Assembly (NCBI GenBank): GCA_007132365.1
Contig: SLOS01000328.1
Span: 1 to 7,536, forward strand
From: Bacteroidales bacterium
GTDB taxonomy: Bacteria > Bacteroidota > Bacteroidia > Bacteroidales > PUMT01
Reading direction: 5' to 3'
Length of the DNA stretch: 7,536 nt
The position numbers and the translations under genes were made by a program. The notes beneath the pieces were generated by a model. It was not told the origin of the DNA. It made no database searches and saw only the letters and a list, made by a program, of their open reading frames with translations. Shown piece by piece: positions 6,440-7,536 of the stretch; the stretch's first letter is position 1; each line of letters begins with the position of its first letter.

Positions 6440-6450
6440 ACTTAAAAATT

Positions 6451-7326
6451 ATGAGTATTCTGAACCATACCGAACTGATACTTAATCCAGACGGCAGCAT
6501 CTATCATCTCAATCTGCTGCCCGAAGATATTGCAGATAATATTATACTCGTTGGAGATCCCGACCGGGTTGATATTATTTCCTCATTTTTTGACTCTGTG
6601 GAAATAAAAAAGAAAAAAAGGGAATTCGTCACCCATACCGGCTTTTATATGGGTACACGGCTTTCAGTCATATCCTCAGGTATAGGTGCCGACAATATAG
6701 ATATAGTTGTAAGTGAACTGGATGCACTGGCAAATATTGACCTGAAAACAAGGAAACCAAAAAAAGAGCACAGGACCCTTAATTTAATCCGTGTAGGAAC
6801 GTCAGGATCACTCCAAAGGGATATCCCGGTCGATTCCTTCATTCTTTCGGAGATTGCCATTGGTTTCGACGGGCTCCTGAATTTTTACGCCGGCAGGGAT
6901 AAAGTATGTGACAAAGGTTTTGAAAAGTCCTTTACCGAAGCTATGGACTGGAACGAATACTTTGCTGCACCTTATGTGGTTGCATCCTCGGACCTGCTTT
7001 TCAAAAAGTTAGCCGGAGATGGCTTGATACCCGGTGTCACGATTTCAGCACCCGGATTTTACGGGCCCCAGGGAAGGGAACTGCGGCTGCCTGTTGCCGA
7101 CGGGCAGCTCAACAGTAAAATTGAGAAATTCAGATACGGAAAACATAAAATCATCAATTACGAGATGGAATGTTCGGCCATCTACGGATTATCGAAATTG
7201 CTCGGGCACAGAGCCGTTACTGTGTGCGCAATTATTGCCAACAGAATAACTAAATCATACAGCAGCAGGCACGAAGAGACCATTTCAGAGCTTATTGCTA
7301 AAGTACTGGGAAAACTGGTTGACTGA
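6451..7326 (+). CDS. Nucleoside phosphorylase, uridine phosphorylase-like
   Basis: This is a 291-residue member of the NP-I family, which splits nucleosides with phosphate into a free base and (deoxy)ribose-1-phosphate in the cytosol. Phosphate-binding landmarks are GDPDRV (35-40), with the arginine equivalent to E. coli Udp Arg30, and RVGTSGS (114-120). GFYGPQGR (202-209) keeps the Phe-x3-Gln-x-Arg pattern (Phe203, Gln207, Arg209) that in E. coli uridine phosphorylase (Phe162, Gln166, Arg168) reads the uracil ring. The ribose-binding EME motif is at 238-240, followed by CSAIYGL. Together these favour uridine over purine nucleosides, though related Bacteroidota proteins are often annotated only as nucleoside phosphorylase. 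It is some 35-50 residues longer than E. coli Udp, with an N-terminal extension and a basic insertion near 98-108 (TRKPKKEHR). The SirB1-like gene starts 4 bp after its stop, so the two are cotranscribed. Its pathway complements the nearby pyrBI. Confidence 0.87.
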   Translation: MSILNHTELILNPDGSIYHLNLLPEDIADNIILVGDPDRVDIISSFFDSVEIKKKKREFVTHTGFYMGTRLSVISSGIGADNIDIVVSELDALANIDLKTRKPKKEHRTLNLIRVGTSGSLQRDIPVDSFILSEIAIGFDGLLNFYAGRDKVCDKGFEKSFTEAMDWNEYFAAPYVVASSDLLFKKLAGDGLIPGVTISAPGFYGPQGRELRLPVADGQLNSKIEKFRYGKHKIINYEMECSAIYGLSKLLGHRAVTVCAIIANRITKSYSSRHEETISELIAKVLGKLVD

Positions 7327-7330
7327 GATT

Positions 7331-7536
7331 ATGGATAAAAAGGATATACGCGCACTTATACATCTGCTTGACGACCCCGATGATGAGGTAAGCAATGTAG
7401 TAACCGGCAGCCTCAGGGAGCTGGGTACAGAGATTATTCCAGAGCTTGAAAGCGCATGGGAAAGGACAATTGACCACTATTACCAGCGAAAAATCGAGAA
7501 TATTATCCAGGATATACAGTTCAGGAATGTAAAAAA
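7331..7536 (+). CDS. SirB1/transglutaminase-like family protein (partial, N-terminal 68 residues)
   Basis: The reading frame opens at ATG 7331 and runs off the right edge. The 68 visible residues match the N-terminal region of Bacteroidota proteins in the SirB1 / transglutaminase-like (Transglut_core2) family: LIHLLDDPDDEV (9-20), LRELGTEIIPELESAWE (28-44) and a helix ending KIENIIQDIQF (54-64). This opening looks like a short HEAT-like helical repeat and is normally followed by the transglutaminase-like core, which lies outside the window. The biochemical role of this family is not settled, and some members have lost the catalytic triad. It begins 4 bp after the phosphorylase stop, pointing to one operon, though I know of no functional link between the two. 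The assignment rests on a short fragment. Confidence 0.65.
   Translation, partial: MDKKDIRALIHLLDDPDDEVSNVVTGSLRELGTEIIPELESAWERTIDHYYQRKIENIIQDIQFRNVK

Noticed and set aside
1..7536. CRISPR array, tRNA, rRNA, insertion sequence, toxin-antitoxin or defence genes.
   Set aside because: No regularly spaced repeats, cloverleaf-like sequence, transposase motif or defence domain was seen; the window is almost fully occupied by recognisable metabolic genes.

Overview
This window looks like an ordinary chromosomal segment of a member of the Bacteroidota, probably near the Bacteroidales/Marinilabiliales. Three things point there. One promoter (2816-2845) matches the Bacteroidota-specific -33/-7 architecture, with a perfect TAnnTTTG box. 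No start codon is preceded by a good Shine-Dalgarno sequence. One gene encodes a DUF4293 membrane protein, a family I know only from this phylum. The aspartate carbamoyltransferase also has a separate regulatory subunit (pyrI), which is common in Bacteroidales. Intergenic DNA is clearly more AT-rich than the genes.

Layout. (1) Minus strand, 1-711: the N-terminal half of a class II (degradative-type) HMG-CoA reductase that runs off the left edge. (2) A 245-254 bp AT-rich divergent spacer. (3) Plus strand, 966-2745: etfB and etfA, the two subunits of an electron transfer flavoprotein. (4) 2869-3657: an alpha/beta hydrolase with its own promoter. (5) 3739-4353: a YigZ/IMPACT-family protein. (6) 4418-5798: pyrB and pyrI, the catalytic and regulatory chains of aspartate carbamoyltransferase, 7 bp apart, with pyrB starting at GTG. 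(7) Minus strand, 5827-6291: the DUF4293 four-helix membrane protein, convergent with pyrI. (8) A divergent spacer, 6292-6450, holding two inverted repeats, each next to a candidate promoter. (9) Plus strand, 6451-7326: a uridine-phosphorylase-like nucleoside phosphorylase, followed 4 bp later by the start of a SirB1/transglutaminase-like protein cut by the right edge.

The genes work in small modules. EtfAB carries electrons from flavoprotein dehydrogenases. PyrBI makes carbamoyl-aspartate in de novo pyrimidine synthesis, while the phosphorylase nearby would act in pyrimidine nucleoside salvage. The HMG-CoA reductase suggests mevalonate metabolism. No mobile element, CRISPR array, tRNA or rRNA was seen, and every CDS complete within the window appears intact. 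I found no convincing new multi-gene system. The points most worth a second look are the two palindromes in the 6292-6450 spacer, the HMG-CoA reductase in this lineage, the DUF4293 protein, and the ETF without a dehydrogenase beside it.
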